The position numbers were made by a program, and so were the translations under genes. From NCBI GenBank assembly GCA_001579985.1, contig LRSR01013268.1, forward strand, positions 1 to 21,401: a stretch of 21,401 bases of DNA, read 5' to 3'. Shown piece after piece: positions 7,125-16,292 of the stretch. Under the pieces are notes generated by a model. That model saw nothing but the letters and a program-made list of their open reading frames with translations. It searched no databases and had not been told where the DNA came from. The number at the start of each line of letters is the position of its first letter. Position 1 is the stretch's first letter. The stretch is from Hypsibius dujardini (Eukaryota > Tardigrada > Eutardigrada > Parachela > Hypsibiidae).

Positions 7125-7550
7125 ATGACGCCCCGTCAGAATTGGATTGTAGAACAAGTTGAACACGCTGTCTCCCTAGTTGATAGACAGCGCGGTCTCG
7201 GTAAAGGTGAAGCAGCGGCTATTGTATACATCATGAACCCAAATCATCCACATCGCGGGGATGATTATGAGGAATTTCGCACGGCAGTTAGTAATGTGTT
7301 GAACAATGTCGGCACTAACGTCAACAACGGAAAGTTATATGTAACAGCGGGCAAGAGATGGACGATCCAACAGGGTTACGTAACTGGTGGAATCACAACT
7401 GTCAGGGAGACGCAACAACAGGCACTTGAGGAAGCACGGACGCAACTCACAGCGGCACGCAGAGCAGCAAGAGAATCACTAGAGCTACAAGCGGTGGTGG
7501 TTGCAGAGCAACTAGGAAATTTGAATGTGGCTAACGATGATGAAGAATAA
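7125..7550 (+). CDS. 141-aa protein of unknown function, with coiled-coil-like C-terminus
   Basis: ATG at 7125 just after a splice acceptor, TAA at 7548-7550. The first ~90 residues look like a compact mixed fold (WIVEQVEHAV, then NPNHPHRGDDYEEF, then KLYVTAGKRWTIQQGYV). From about residue 93 an Ala/Gln/Glu/Arg-rich stretch (QQQALEEARTQLTAARRA) predicts a long helix or coiled coil, and the end is acidic. The overall look would fit a small DNA- or protein-binding early protein, but I recognise no family. It has its own TATA promoter, 5' UTR intron and a poly(A) signal overlapping the stop, as the divergent spliced neighbour does. It is the last gene of the element that I can see. Confidence 0.7.
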   Translation: MTPRQNWIVEQVEHAVSLVDRQRGLGKGEAAAIVYIMNPNHPHRGDDYEEFRTAVSNVLNNVGTNVNNGKLYVTAGKRWTIQQGYVTGGITTVRETQQQALEEARTQLTAARRAARESLELQAVVVAEQLGNLNVANDDEE

Positions 7551-7551
7551 A
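7546..7551 (+). terminator. Poly(A) signal AATAAA overlapping the stop codon
   Basis: AATAAA spans the TAA stop of the 141-aa gene, mirroring the arrangement at 5272-5277. Confidence 0.6.
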
Positions 7552-7627
7552 GACCAAAACGTTAGCGAAACTTCGAAGATGCTGGATACGTCTAATATAG
7601 TGAATACAGCCTACACACACTTCGCAT

Positions 7628-7644
7628 CACACACACACACACAC
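7628..7644. repeat. (CA)n microsatellite
   Basis: Uninterrupted CA dinucleotides, in the 3' flank of the 141-aa gene. Confidence 0.9.
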
Positions 7645-7699
7645 TCCCTATACCCATCTGTTTTTTTTAACCTCCTTCAAAGATGGTCAAAATGAGGTG

Positions 7700-7725
7700 T
7701 TTCGTCTGTGAGCTCACAGACGAAA
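7700..7725. repeat. Perfect 26-bp palindrome
   Basis: TTTCGTCTGTGAG (7700-7712) is followed directly by its exact reverse complement (7713-7725). It lies about 150 bases beyond the last element gene. AT-rich sequence with a further 11-bp inverted repeat (7795-7805 with 7837-7847) follows. Confidence 0.9.
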
Positions 7726-7928
7726 ACGCGAAAACGTGAAAAAGGGGGTTTTGAGCAATTTCGAAAAAAATGCTTAATGAAAATAGGCTAGTTTATACTA
7801 ATTTAGATAGGTTTTGGTCCTAAAATAGATAATTTTTAAATTAGTATGAATTAAATAAAAAATAATATTTTTGTGAGAAATAAAATTGTGCCAGAAAATT
7901 GCGCCAGAACTCCCGTATTACCACTACT

Positions 7929-7976
<48 letters not shown>

Positions 7977-8033
7977 AACAAACAGACAGACAGACAGACA
8001 GACAAATAGATAGGTAGACAAACAGACAGACAG
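7929..8033. repeat. (CAGA)n microsatellite with CAAA/TAGA variants
   Basis: About 26 tetranucleotide units, interrupted by CAAACAAA near 7971-7984 and by TAGATAGG near 8006-8014. The apparent Cys/Leu/Ser/Val-rich reading frame across it on the minus strand is a repeat artefact. Confidence 0.95.
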
Positions 8034-8689
8034 GTATTATGCACAAGTCGAACGAAATAGAACGACAGCCCAAGTCGTCTCATGACTGAGTTGTTACGAG
8101 CGTTTTTGAAAATCCACTGTGTCTGAAACACTTGAAATGAGAACAACATCTCTCCTGTATGAGTAAATATTTGTGTTTTATAGTCAGGTAAAATTTGCGG
8201 AAGGAATTGTGCCGGTGTCCTAAACAGGTTGATAACAGCCTTTGAAATATACAATTTGATTGCTCTTTTTATTTTATTAAACCGCGCTTATTTCCCTTCA
8301 GGAGGTTTGTCTGTCTGGCCGTTATGCAGTAATAATATATTTAAGAAGTTTTATAGCACCTCCGTAGTCTGGTTACACTCATAAATCACATTTTTAATGG
8401 GAATCGGAATTTGCGTGTGTTTTCTCGGTGTGTTGTTGGTTGATCAGCAAGATTTTTTACTCGTGGTAGGTAGAGCATAAATTAGACGTAAGCCATTTCA
8501 ACTGCTGATGCTGATTGTGAAAAATTAAAAAGTGACAATGGTCGATTTGACCGACTTCCTCGTCGACGCTTTGTGTGGTCGACCCTACCGACACGAAATG
8601 TCTGGATTAAGACATCACACGTGCGAATTTCAAGTGTCGATTGACGTAACCAAGAAAACCGTAGACCGCACAGAAAGTACCGCGACGGC
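8034..8689. other. Intergenic, no gene seen
   Basis: AT-rich until about 8460, then base composition shifts towards GC. I see no coding frame, RNA gene or strong repeat here. Confidence 0.5.
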
Positions 8690-8780
8690 GAACCGGGATG
8701 AACCGCGAGGACGAACCGGGATGAACCGGGATGAACCCCGAGGGCGAACCGGGATGAACCGGGGATGGACCGAGGATGAC
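8690..8780. repeat. GAACCGGGAT-type minisatellite
   Basis: Degenerate ~10-base units (GAACCGGGAT, with GAACCGCGAGGAC and GAACCCCGAGGGC variants) arranged in higher-order blocks of about 22-33 bases. Frames through it encode only repeat peptide. Confidence 0.85.
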
Positions 8781-9844
8781 CGTGAAAAGAGTCCAAGAGG
8801 GAGATTTAATCGTGGGCAACATTTTGCCTAATTCAGAGGCTTGGTTTCTTGTTTTTTGTTTGTGTCTTCGTGGTGCCGTGGTGCGAAGTTTGGACCGGCG
8901 AAGAAGCAAGGCAAAGGATGATCATTCCATCCCAGCTGCTATCCGATTCGCAATTCTAATTTTGTAGCATTACAATTAGGAAGGAAATTGCGTGTGAAGG
9001 AAAGCAAACAGTGCGTGAGGAATTTTTAGCCGGAAATTTCCGTATTAGTATCAATTCTTCTTTTTGTTAGGTTGTTTCCTCTGGAATCTGGATGGTCGGG
9101 AATCTCGCTTGTTGCTGCTGCCTCGAAGCTCTGATCATCAAAATGGGGTTCGGAGAACCTTTGGGCGGCACCGTGCCTGGATGATCTAATTAGAGTACAC
9201 AGGACAGGATTACACTGATAATCAAAGTAAGAAACTGCCGCGAGAAGAATGGGCGAAAAGGCCAATGTCCAACACCATCATCACGAGACACCACCCATTC
9301 CTACTTACTTTAATTAAATGTAAATGTCAAGGTTCGATCGTCTCTTCAATGGGATGCCCGGAGAATGTGCCGTCTCGCTTCCTGTAATTATTGTCCTGAC
9401 CTTCTTCATTAGTGAAAAGAATACGATTTTGACCCGTTAATTAGACGGTAAAAAGCGTCGTGAAAAGTGCGGATGACGGTTAAGGCCAAAGAGGTTCAAT
9501 GGAATATTTTATTGATTGGAGGAGACACCCCTAGAGATGGCAATGAAATAAGCATGACGTAGTTCCAGACAGAGTGGATTATGTTAATTACAGAGGCGAC
9601 CTCTGATGAAAGCCGACGCTATAAAAGTACGAAGAGGAGAGAGGGCGACACCGAAACCGGAGACACCTACCGGCGGAAGCTAATGCAGACATAAAAGCGG
9701 CTCCAGACACCGTCATAGCAGTCGCGGAGTAGATTTCAGACAAAAGAAGATGTAAAAAGTAGAAAAACAAGACCACAGGGATTGAGGATATAGGCACAAG
9801 GATAGACACAGACCGATGACACAATAAATATGGCTTCCCAGAGG
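8781..9844. other. Intergenic, possibly regulatory
   Basis: No coding gene is supported. The stretch 9150-9450 holds several TAATTA/TAATTG-like homeodomain core motifs (near 9189, 9310, 9385, 9438) in otherwise complex sequence, which could be an enhancer, but this is only motif-spotting. Confidence 0.35.
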
Positions 9845-9927
9845 CACAGACACAGAACACAGACACAGACACAGACACAGACACAGACACAGACACAGAC
9901 ACAGACACAGACACAGACACAGACACA
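9845..9927. repeat. (CAGACA)n hexanucleotide repeat
   Basis: About 12 near-perfect hexamers. All three minus-strand frames through it yield dipeptide repeats (Ser-Val, Cys-Leu, Val-Cys), so the long frames here are not genes. Confidence 0.95.
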
Positions 9928-11125
9928 AATACACACCGACTCCCGAGCAGTCATGAAGATTAGGCCTATCTGTGCAACTACGGTAAGCGAAATTTTTAAT
10001 TTGTGAATGGCCGGCACTGTAATAAGCGGCTAGTCCTTATCAAGACCGCACACAGGGACTTATCACGTTGCCGGTGAAGAGATTGACGAGCCGGAGACCT
10101 ACGGCACGCGGCACTTCATCCTTAATCACCTCCCGACTTCGTGGCTGTTTATGGATTTCTGATGATTGCTGCAATATTATTAAATTGCATTGTCCTCGTA
10201 AAATCCAGACAGTCTACTTGATACGGAGCAGAAAGAGAGCGCACATGACTGTATCTTAATTGTCAGTCAAAATTGCGAAGTCAAGTTGCTGTTGAGAAGA
10301 CAGTGGCAACACACAGCGACGGACGGACCGTCACCATATCGTCGGCCATACCTTCGGTCCGACCCTCTTGTTTACGTCTGCGGCCCGTCTTGAGTTGTCG
10401 CTCGAAAGAGTGCACAACTTGTGCGCAATTGCACAACTTGTGCACAATCTATAAGGACGATACAATTGCCTGTGTCTGTGCCTGTGTCTGTGCCGGTAAC
10501 ATCCGCTGAATGTGTATCGTGATTTTGTTTTGGTAAACATATTTACTGTTTACCCGTGCCTGGGTCTGTGACAGAAGATGCTCCGTTTGTCACACGGATT
10601 GAATGACTTCGTTTCCGTACAACACCACAAATGCCACTGCATAGATTGTTGTTAGTACAACAACTTGTTACTGCACTTTGGTGTAGGTACAGATTGTGTA
10701 ACACACTCTAATGCGCGACAGCGATGCCTGTAAATGCGAATTAAAATGAATTGAATTAATGTGTCCCTAAAATGCAGATTAACGACGTTCTAAGGGCTTT
10801 TCAAATTAGCTCTCCAGCAAAATATAATCCGAACAGCCGACACGCAGACAGCAGTGACATAATGTTAATTACCACCGTCCAGTCTGACTGCGCGCGCGCG
10901 ATGGAGTAATCTGGTGCGCGCCCGGACGGAGTTTATGTTTAGCTCTCTTTCGAATCGCTCTCGATCATTAATCAGTTGTTGTGGCTAGACGAAATTCCAT
11001 TAGCCGGACCGGAAATAACTTTCGGCGAACCAGTTGGCTCGCGCAGCGACGCGTCGCTAGCGAAAGTGTCGGGCGACATTCCCCTACACGCTAACATTTA
11101 AACAACGGAGGCAGCCGGTCTTCCA
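9928..11125. other. Intergenic, complex sequence
   Basis: No coding gene supported. It contains a run of half-site repeats at 10412-10447 (listed separately), a CG dinucleotide run near 10891-10900, and TTAATCA/GTTAATTACC motifs near 10865 and 10969. Confidence 0.4.
10412..10447. promoter_or_regulatory. Array of alternating GCACAA / TTGTGC half-sites
   Basis: GCACAA at 10412, TTGTGC at 10419, GCACAA at 10431, TTGTGC at 10438 and an overlapping GCACAA at 10442. Two of the pairs are palindromes with a single-base centre. The pattern looks like a dimeric transcription factor array or a small local duplication. Confidence 0.4.
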
Positions 11126-11226
11126 GACTCCAGGCAGTCAGGCAGCCAAGCATTCAGGCAGACATTGAGACATTCAGGCAGGCATTCAGGCATTCAGGCA
11201 GGCAGGTAGGCAGGCATACAGAGAAG

Positions 11227-11268
<42 letters not shown>

Positions 11269-11270
11269 GA
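11126..11270. repeat. Compound GGCA/CATTCAGGCA and (CAGA)n repeat
   Basis: Starts as irregular AGGCAG / CATTCAGGCA units (11130-11218) and passes into a pure CAGA tract (about 11228-11268). Confidence 0.9.
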
Positions 11271-11402
11271 ATCAGGCAAATGGATATTTAGGCATGAAGA
11301 CATGTACAAAAATGTGAACTCCACTCATGGTCTATGGTTCGATATGGGTAACATTTTGAGGAGCTAGGGACGAGGTCAAGCCTTTAGAATTATGTAAACA
11401 TT

Positions 11403-11438
11403 TAAAGGAGTAGGGTTTGCAGAAACCCTACTCCTTTA
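11403..11438. repeat. Perfect hairpin, 16-bp stem, 4-base loop
   Basis: Arms 11403-11418 and 11423-11438 match exactly around GCAG. It lies eight bases before a second, longer hairpin. Confidence 0.9.
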
Positions 11439-11446
11439 GATGCTTA

Positions 11447-11500
11447 CAGAAAGCTACTGTTTAAGCGCCAATTGATTGGTGCTTAAACAGTAGCTTTCTG
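11447..11500. repeat. Hairpin, 26-bp stem with one mismatch
   Basis: Arms 11447-11472 and 11475-11500 are reverse complements except one position (C against T). Almost no loop remains, so as DNA it is nearly a full palindrome. Confidence 0.9.
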
Positions 11501-11851
11501 CACCTTGTGTGTTCTTACCTTCGGAGAATCTAGGGTCAGACTATTAGCATTCATACAACAAAACCTCTTCAGTACAGAGCAAAAACCTCTTAAGTAAGTA
11601 TTTAGCATTATTACAGACCAGAAGATTACTTCCAGACAAACAGATCACTTTTCCATTATGAGTATACGAGTATACTACCATATGATACTACAGTACACCA
11701 CCACACCAGGCACGTGACGGTCCCGTGTGATGCGACATTTCAAAGTGGATCACGAACTATGAATGCATACCATACCACCTCATCCAAAGCCGGAGAGCAC
11801 TTAAACTGGAGCGATTAATTCCGGGATAATCTTCACAGGTGTTTCCTTACA
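11501..11851. other. Intergenic, no gene seen
   Basis: Only short AT-rich and CACCA-rich patches; a repeated CAAAAACCTCTT-like phrase occurs at about 11559 and 11580. Confidence 0.4.
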
Positions 11852-11931
11852 CCCTTCCCTCCCCTGGCCCTTCCCTCCCCTGGCCCTTCCCTCCCCTGGT
11901 CCTTCCCTCCCCTGGCCCTTTCCTCTCCTGG
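11852..11931. repeat. 16-bp CT-rich minisatellite, five copies
   Basis: Copies of CCCTTCCCTCCCCTGG begin at 11852, 11868 and 11884 (identical), 11900 (one change) and 11916 (two changes). The pyrimidine-rich strand is continuous over 80 bases. Confidence 0.95.
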
Positions 11932-12530
11932 TCATTTCCTGGGAGAATATATATGTAATGTAGTGTCTGTGCATGTACACACACTCCCGGTTATTGCGAA
12001 ACGATACCTTTCCAGGACAGTGCCATTGTTTCCGATGCCGTAATATTTGCATACTGCGAGATCGATGCCGGCACTCATGTCGTGTACCACCAACCACTTC
12101 GTTCGCCCCATCCAACGCAATTTGTCTCGTACGATTGCGTAATGCCTTTTTCGCCGACTAACACAATTACAAGATACTGTAATCTTCCGTCGGTCTAGGT
12201 GTAGGGTGTGTGTTTGCGGAGCAACTTACCCTGACACATACATTGTATGACTTGTATGCTGAACCACTCCGCAAATCCTACGTGCAAATTGAACAGTTTC
12301 ACAATTAGCCAAGCAATCAATCAACCCTACGTAGAATGTCTCTAATGAAGCTGTTAGTTTATCACGTGCTTCCTGTGCTTCCTGTGCTGCCATTCAATAA
12401 TTTTTCGGGTTGTAATACTACAATCGACTAAGCATAATGACGTCACAAAAATATTGTTAAGTACAGAGCGGTAAAATACAGGGCGCCGAAGAAAATACGG
12501 CGACCCAAGTCCGCCAAAAGACTTCTGAAG
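11932..12530. other. Intergenic, no gene seen
   Basis: A 9-bp inverted repeat (TTTGCGGAG at 12213, CTCCGCAAA at 12267) and a short CTTCCTGTG repeat near 12369-12390 are the only structures noted. Confidence 0.4.
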
Positions 12531-12684
12531 TCATCAATCAATCAATCGATCAATCAATCAATCAATCAAGAGCGATGAAATGAGTAGCGCCTGCAGTATT
12601 TGCTGTTTATTGTATCAGTCAATCAATCACCATTAATCAATCAATCAATCGACTAGCGCTTGCAGTATTTGCTGCTTCTTGTAT
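12531..12684. repeat. (AATC)n tracts within a 69-bp tandem duplication
   Basis: AATC tracts at about 12532-12569 and 12618-12650 each precede a similar 33-base segment (12583-12615 and 12652-12684, four differences), giving a period of 69. Confidence 0.85.
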
Positions 12685-13024
12685 GCGTTTAACCAAATCC
12701 AGATCAGGCCCGTAAACGACTATTAATAAAGGAGTCATGTGATCTGACCCGAATTAAAGTTCCGACGGTTTTTTCAACCGATGAAAGTGACAAAGAGCTA
12801 GACACAGACATCGAAACATGTGGAAGCTACCAAAAATATTACGTCACTTTTTCGTTGTAATTAATTGTTGGAACTCTGAACGCCTTCTCCGACGGACAAA
12901 ACACCATCAAACCAATCGACAAAAGCAACTTTGACAGTTGTGTGACACCTTTAGACTCCACCACCAACATAGACAATATATCCGTAATTATCATTAATGT
13001 GGTCCTGTTAAAAGGCGTACACGT

Positions 13025-13026
<2 letters not shown>
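12685..13026. other. Intergenic, no gene seen
   Basis: Complex sequence without a supported coding frame; the 83-codon minus frame overlapping it owes its end to the CAGA tract. Confidence 0.4.
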
Positions 13027-13077
<51 letters not shown>

Positions 13078-13086
13078 TAGACAGAC
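13027..13086. repeat. (CAGA)n microsatellite
   Basis: About 14 units with a single TAGA variant near the end. Confidence 0.95.
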
Positions 13087-13258
13087 ACACACATATATGA
13101 AATTAAAGGGGACGCCCCTCCGTCCGTGCAACACAAACAAAATTCCGACAACATGACCAGTCAATCGGAAAATTCCAATTCAAGTGATCAACACACAACA
13201 ATCTTCGGGAGGGTTCTGCGGCGGCATCGGCGCGTGTCTACCAGTACATCACCCACGG

Positions 13259-13395
13259 TACTGTACAGTCTCGACCATTTGGTGCCAATTTTCAGACCCC
13301 CCCGTATATTATGCCTGCACACACTGTGGCATCCTGCAGTCATAACATACGAGAGTCATTAAAAACTGGCACCAAGTAATCGAGACTCTACAGTA
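13259..13395. repeat. Imperfect 34-bp inverted repeat around a ~68-base centre
   Basis: 13259-13292 pairs with 13361-13395 at roughly 80-85% (cores TCTCGA and TTGGTGCCA shared). Weaker complementarity may extend outward to about 13241 and 13411. It resembles a decayed MITE or foldback element. Confidence 0.65.
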
Positions 13396-13636
13396 TATGC
13401 CAAAGACATGTATCTCCCCGAGGGGGTCGCCAGAAGAAAGGCATTGCTCCTCCGGTATGCTACGTGACCGTGGAATTCATCAAACTAATGGCCGACCAGG
13501 TTGCCTCTATGAGGCAGGCAAAAAAAGAGCGCGTTTTTCTTCACAATTTGTCTTGTGATCGCCTTTCACGTCGTCGTCCTCGTCGTCTTGTCTGAATGCT
13601 CGTCGTGCCTGCAGGCCTTGGTTACCGTTTGCCCGC

Positions 13637-13656
13637 GTGTGTGTGTGTGTGTGTGT
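13637..13656. repeat. (GT)n microsatellite
   Basis: Ten uninterrupted GT units. Confidence 0.95.
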
Positions 13657-14300
13657 ATACGGTCTAGGTACAGAGACATTATTTTTATCGGGGTCATTTG
13701 CCACGCGAACCCTCTCACTCACGGAACCGGATCCAGTTCAACGCTCACCTGCCGACTCTGCAGACTTGACTCTAGTGTCTGTCCCTCTGTGTGGTCTCTC
13801 TGCTTGTCTGCCCACTTCTTCGACGCTTTTTCTTGGCGTTTTCTCTTCGTATGCCATTCAGAGCGGAACTATATGCATGTGACCACAGACACAGACATGA
13901 TGCAGGCAGACAGACATGTAGATATTCAGATAGACGAACAAGGAACGCGAAGATACACATGCAGATGATTACGTTGACAGACATAGACAAGCAGACAGGG
14001 GATAGACAGGCAGAGAGACAACTGGACAGACAGACAGACAGACAGACAGTGGCGCCAGGGCGCAGTGATCTGCTGACTGGAAAAAACAGACAATAGTCTG
14101 AATCGTACACTAACAGGACGGAGTACCCCGATCACAAGGGTTCCTGTGCGCACCAAATATGTCTTTGCGTTGACTCATTATTCTGACTGTGTCGCGAACC
14201 CAAGGCAAATATAATAACAGTATACACAATTGTAATAATAAAAGAAATCCTTATGACGTCCGTAGGCCAGTTATTTGGCTTAGCATTGACCTGAGTCACA
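13657..14300. repeat. Degenerate CAGACA/CAGA repeat zone
   Basis: Between about 13885 and 14048 the sequence is dominated by diverged CAGACA and GGCAGA units, ending in a short pure CAGA tract (14026-14049). The flanks are complex sequence without a supported gene. Confidence 0.7.
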
Positions 14301-14395
14301 TGAGGGCGGGCTGCGGGGCGGCTTAAAAGTCAAAACCGATTTTTTTGCGGACGACGACGTTCTCTCCGGCCGAGTTGTAGTTATGACTTGACTCT

Positions 14396-14545
14396 GCGCG
14401 TGCGCACACGCGACGACGTCTACTACTACTACGGCGGCGACGGGCGCGCGTACTTCCTGCTTTCGGTCTCGTCAGCATCTTTGAGATGCTGCGATCCGTT
14501 AAGACCATAAAAAGGCGCCCTTGTCAGAGTGGGCCGCTTGTCATC
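14396..14545 (+). promoter_or_regulatory. Possible orphan core promoter
   Basis: TGCGCGTGCGCA at about 14396-14407 resembles an NRF1 palindrome in a CpG-rich patch, and ATAAAAAG near 14507-14514 resembles a TATA box about 30 bases before TCATCACT-type initiators. A small hairpin (14474-14492, 8-bp arms) lies between. No open reading frame of note follows on the plus strand. Confidence 0.25.
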
Positions 14546-14659
14546 ACTTCCGCAACACTCATGACATGACGCATTTTTCTACAATCTTTTTATGTGTCTG
14601 GAGACTTTTACGGCACCGACAATGACTGTTGAGTTTCACGGACGGGCAACACAAGTAAA

Positions 14660-14800
14660 GACAGTCAGACATACAGACAGATACACAACCAGACAGACAA
14701 GCAAACAGACAGACAGACAGACGACAGACAGACAAACAAACAGACAGGCAGGCAGGCAGGCGAACAAGCAGACAAAAATACAGACAGACGAGCCAAAGAC
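14660..14800. repeat. Degenerate CAGA / GGCA repeat
   Basis: CAGA units with CAAA and GGCA variants, with a GGCAGGCA run near 14744-14760. Confidence 0.85.
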
Positions 14801-15214
14801 AGATAAACATGCCGGTCACAGACAGTCAGCCACATAAGTGCAAAAATAAACTCGCTGGTAGGAACAACGCAGTCCAGTCTTGAGACTTTAACATGAAGAT
14901 CGATTGCTTGACTGACGTTGCGAACAGTTGATTGACTGATAAGTTCCCATCCACGTCCGCCGTATTTTGAACAATTCTATTTCAAGCGGTCATTTTTTAT
15001 TAACCGCCAATATCCTGGACAGAAAATTGGATGATTTCACTGTTCAGCTAGTGTCCTGCCTCTAACAGTGATGACCGAGCGATTTCTGCAAAATGCGTGT
15101 ACGCGCGCGAGTAATCCGAGAGGCGCAGCACTTTTAGTGCAATGACACAGAAAAAAAAGTGAATTTCCGCGAATTCTCAAGCAAGGCAAGCCACTCGCCG
15201 ACCAACCGCGCCAC
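14801..15214. other. Intergenic, no gene seen
   Basis: Complex sequence between the CAGA tract and the 3' end of the kinase gene, with no supported gene. Confidence 0.4.
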
Positions 15215-15272
15215 ACACAGACAGAGTGTCTCTCCCCCGAAAACCGAACCACTTTTATCGTTTCATTTTATT
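15215..15272 (-). terminator. Poly(A) site of the PIM-like kinase gene
   Basis: On the minus strand AATAAA is at 15272-15267, followed about 35-45 bases later by a GU-rich tract (CTCTGTCTGTGTGTGG, about 15229-15214). This is the standard hexamer plus downstream element, predicting cleavage near 15250. Confidence 0.65.
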
Positions 15273-16292
15273 TACTTATTTACAAAGCTTTCGTTCTCTC
15301 TGTCTGCGCTGAACTAAAAGCATTTCACTTGAAGGGAGTGCCAGTGACCCTCTCCGATGCACACGAACACACACACAAACGAGAGATAATAGACACGGAA
15401 AAGAGAGAAACTAAAGCCAAGAGTTCGTAGTTTGTAAAAGGCCACCCTTTCGAGCGAGAGAGAACCGAAGAACGCGTGCAATTAAGTTCTTCCAACTGTA
15501 CAAGCAGTAATGTGTAACGCAATTTCAACTAACAAAAGGAAGGTAGAGAGGGACAGGAGGGCACACGGACGCCTGCGGATCCCCAAGGCGGCGCGACGCG
15601 TGTCTGTCCACTACTCGCCCCTAACTTTGCAAAGGAGAGTGGGTAACTTAACTTAAAATTCCCAAATAAATTAAACCAAAATTTCTCTATCTCGCTCGCA
15701 CTCCGTCCGTCCGCCCCCCACGTGTGTCAGGGCTAGCCGCCGAGAAGCAGACACGCACTCCGGTGCGCAGAGAAAACATATCACAGCAAGGTGGATTGGC
15801 CCCCCAGTCAGAAAGTGTCAAGTCACACGCTTGGGTCTTGGTAGTTTCTCCCTCCGTCGCACGGAGAACGAGTGCCCGGCCCGGCCGCTTCCAGCTCCAG
15901 GGGATGAGGAGGGGTGAGGAGGAGAAACAGAACACGAAGTGGTATTAGTAACGCTTTGGCCCAGCGGATCCGCGCGTCCCGTCGAATCCACATCCATCTG
16001 CGATCACAACAAGAGAAGAATCTTTCAACAAAACCGCCGTCCCGCGCGGTCCCACATCCGCCCTTCCGTTTTGTATGGAGAGGGTGCGGGTGGTGTCGGT
16101 CGAGCAGTCAAGAGGTGGGGGGAGAGGATCGGAAATTAAATTGGAAAAACAGATCGAGGAACGTCTCTCCGAAATCTTGCTGCCGCCGAAAACAGAAAGG
16201 AAACTTGTGTGCGCGCAATCAAGGAAAGCTGCCGGTTTCTCTCACATATCCGGATTGGGACGCTTCCGTCCAGACATGCTCGCCGGTGGTAG
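15250..16292 (-). other. Predicted 3' UTR of the PIM-like kinase gene (~1 kb)
   Basis: From the TGA at 16293 to the predicted cleavage site. It contains an AATTTATTT patch on the minus strand near 15664-15673 that resembles an AU-rich element; known vertebrate PIM mRNAs carry such destabilising elements. Frames read across this interval in either direction are not supported as genes. Confidence 0.55.

Noticed and set aside
7929-8033. Possible CRISPR-like array
   Set aside because: Simple CAGA microsatellite with no unique spacers; same for the other CAGA tracts.
7841-8254. 137-codon minus-strand frame rich in Cys/Leu/Ser/Val
   Set aside because: Open only because the CAGA microsatellite has no stops in any frame.
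8482-8909. Overlapping frames of about 100 codons on both strands
   Set aside because: Produced by the GAACCGGGAT minisatellite; mutually overlapping, with repeat peptides.
9588-10017. Three long minus-strand frames with dipeptide repeats
   Set aside because: All three frames through the CAGACA hexamer are open; no coding signal.
11801-12115. 104-codon minus-strand Gly/Arg-rich frame
   Set aside because: The Gly/Arg part is the 16-bp minisatellite cycling through frames; the rest has no recognisable domain.
13555-14156. Several overlapping frames on both strands
   Set aside because: GT and CAGA repeats keep frames open; no domain, splice or promoter support.
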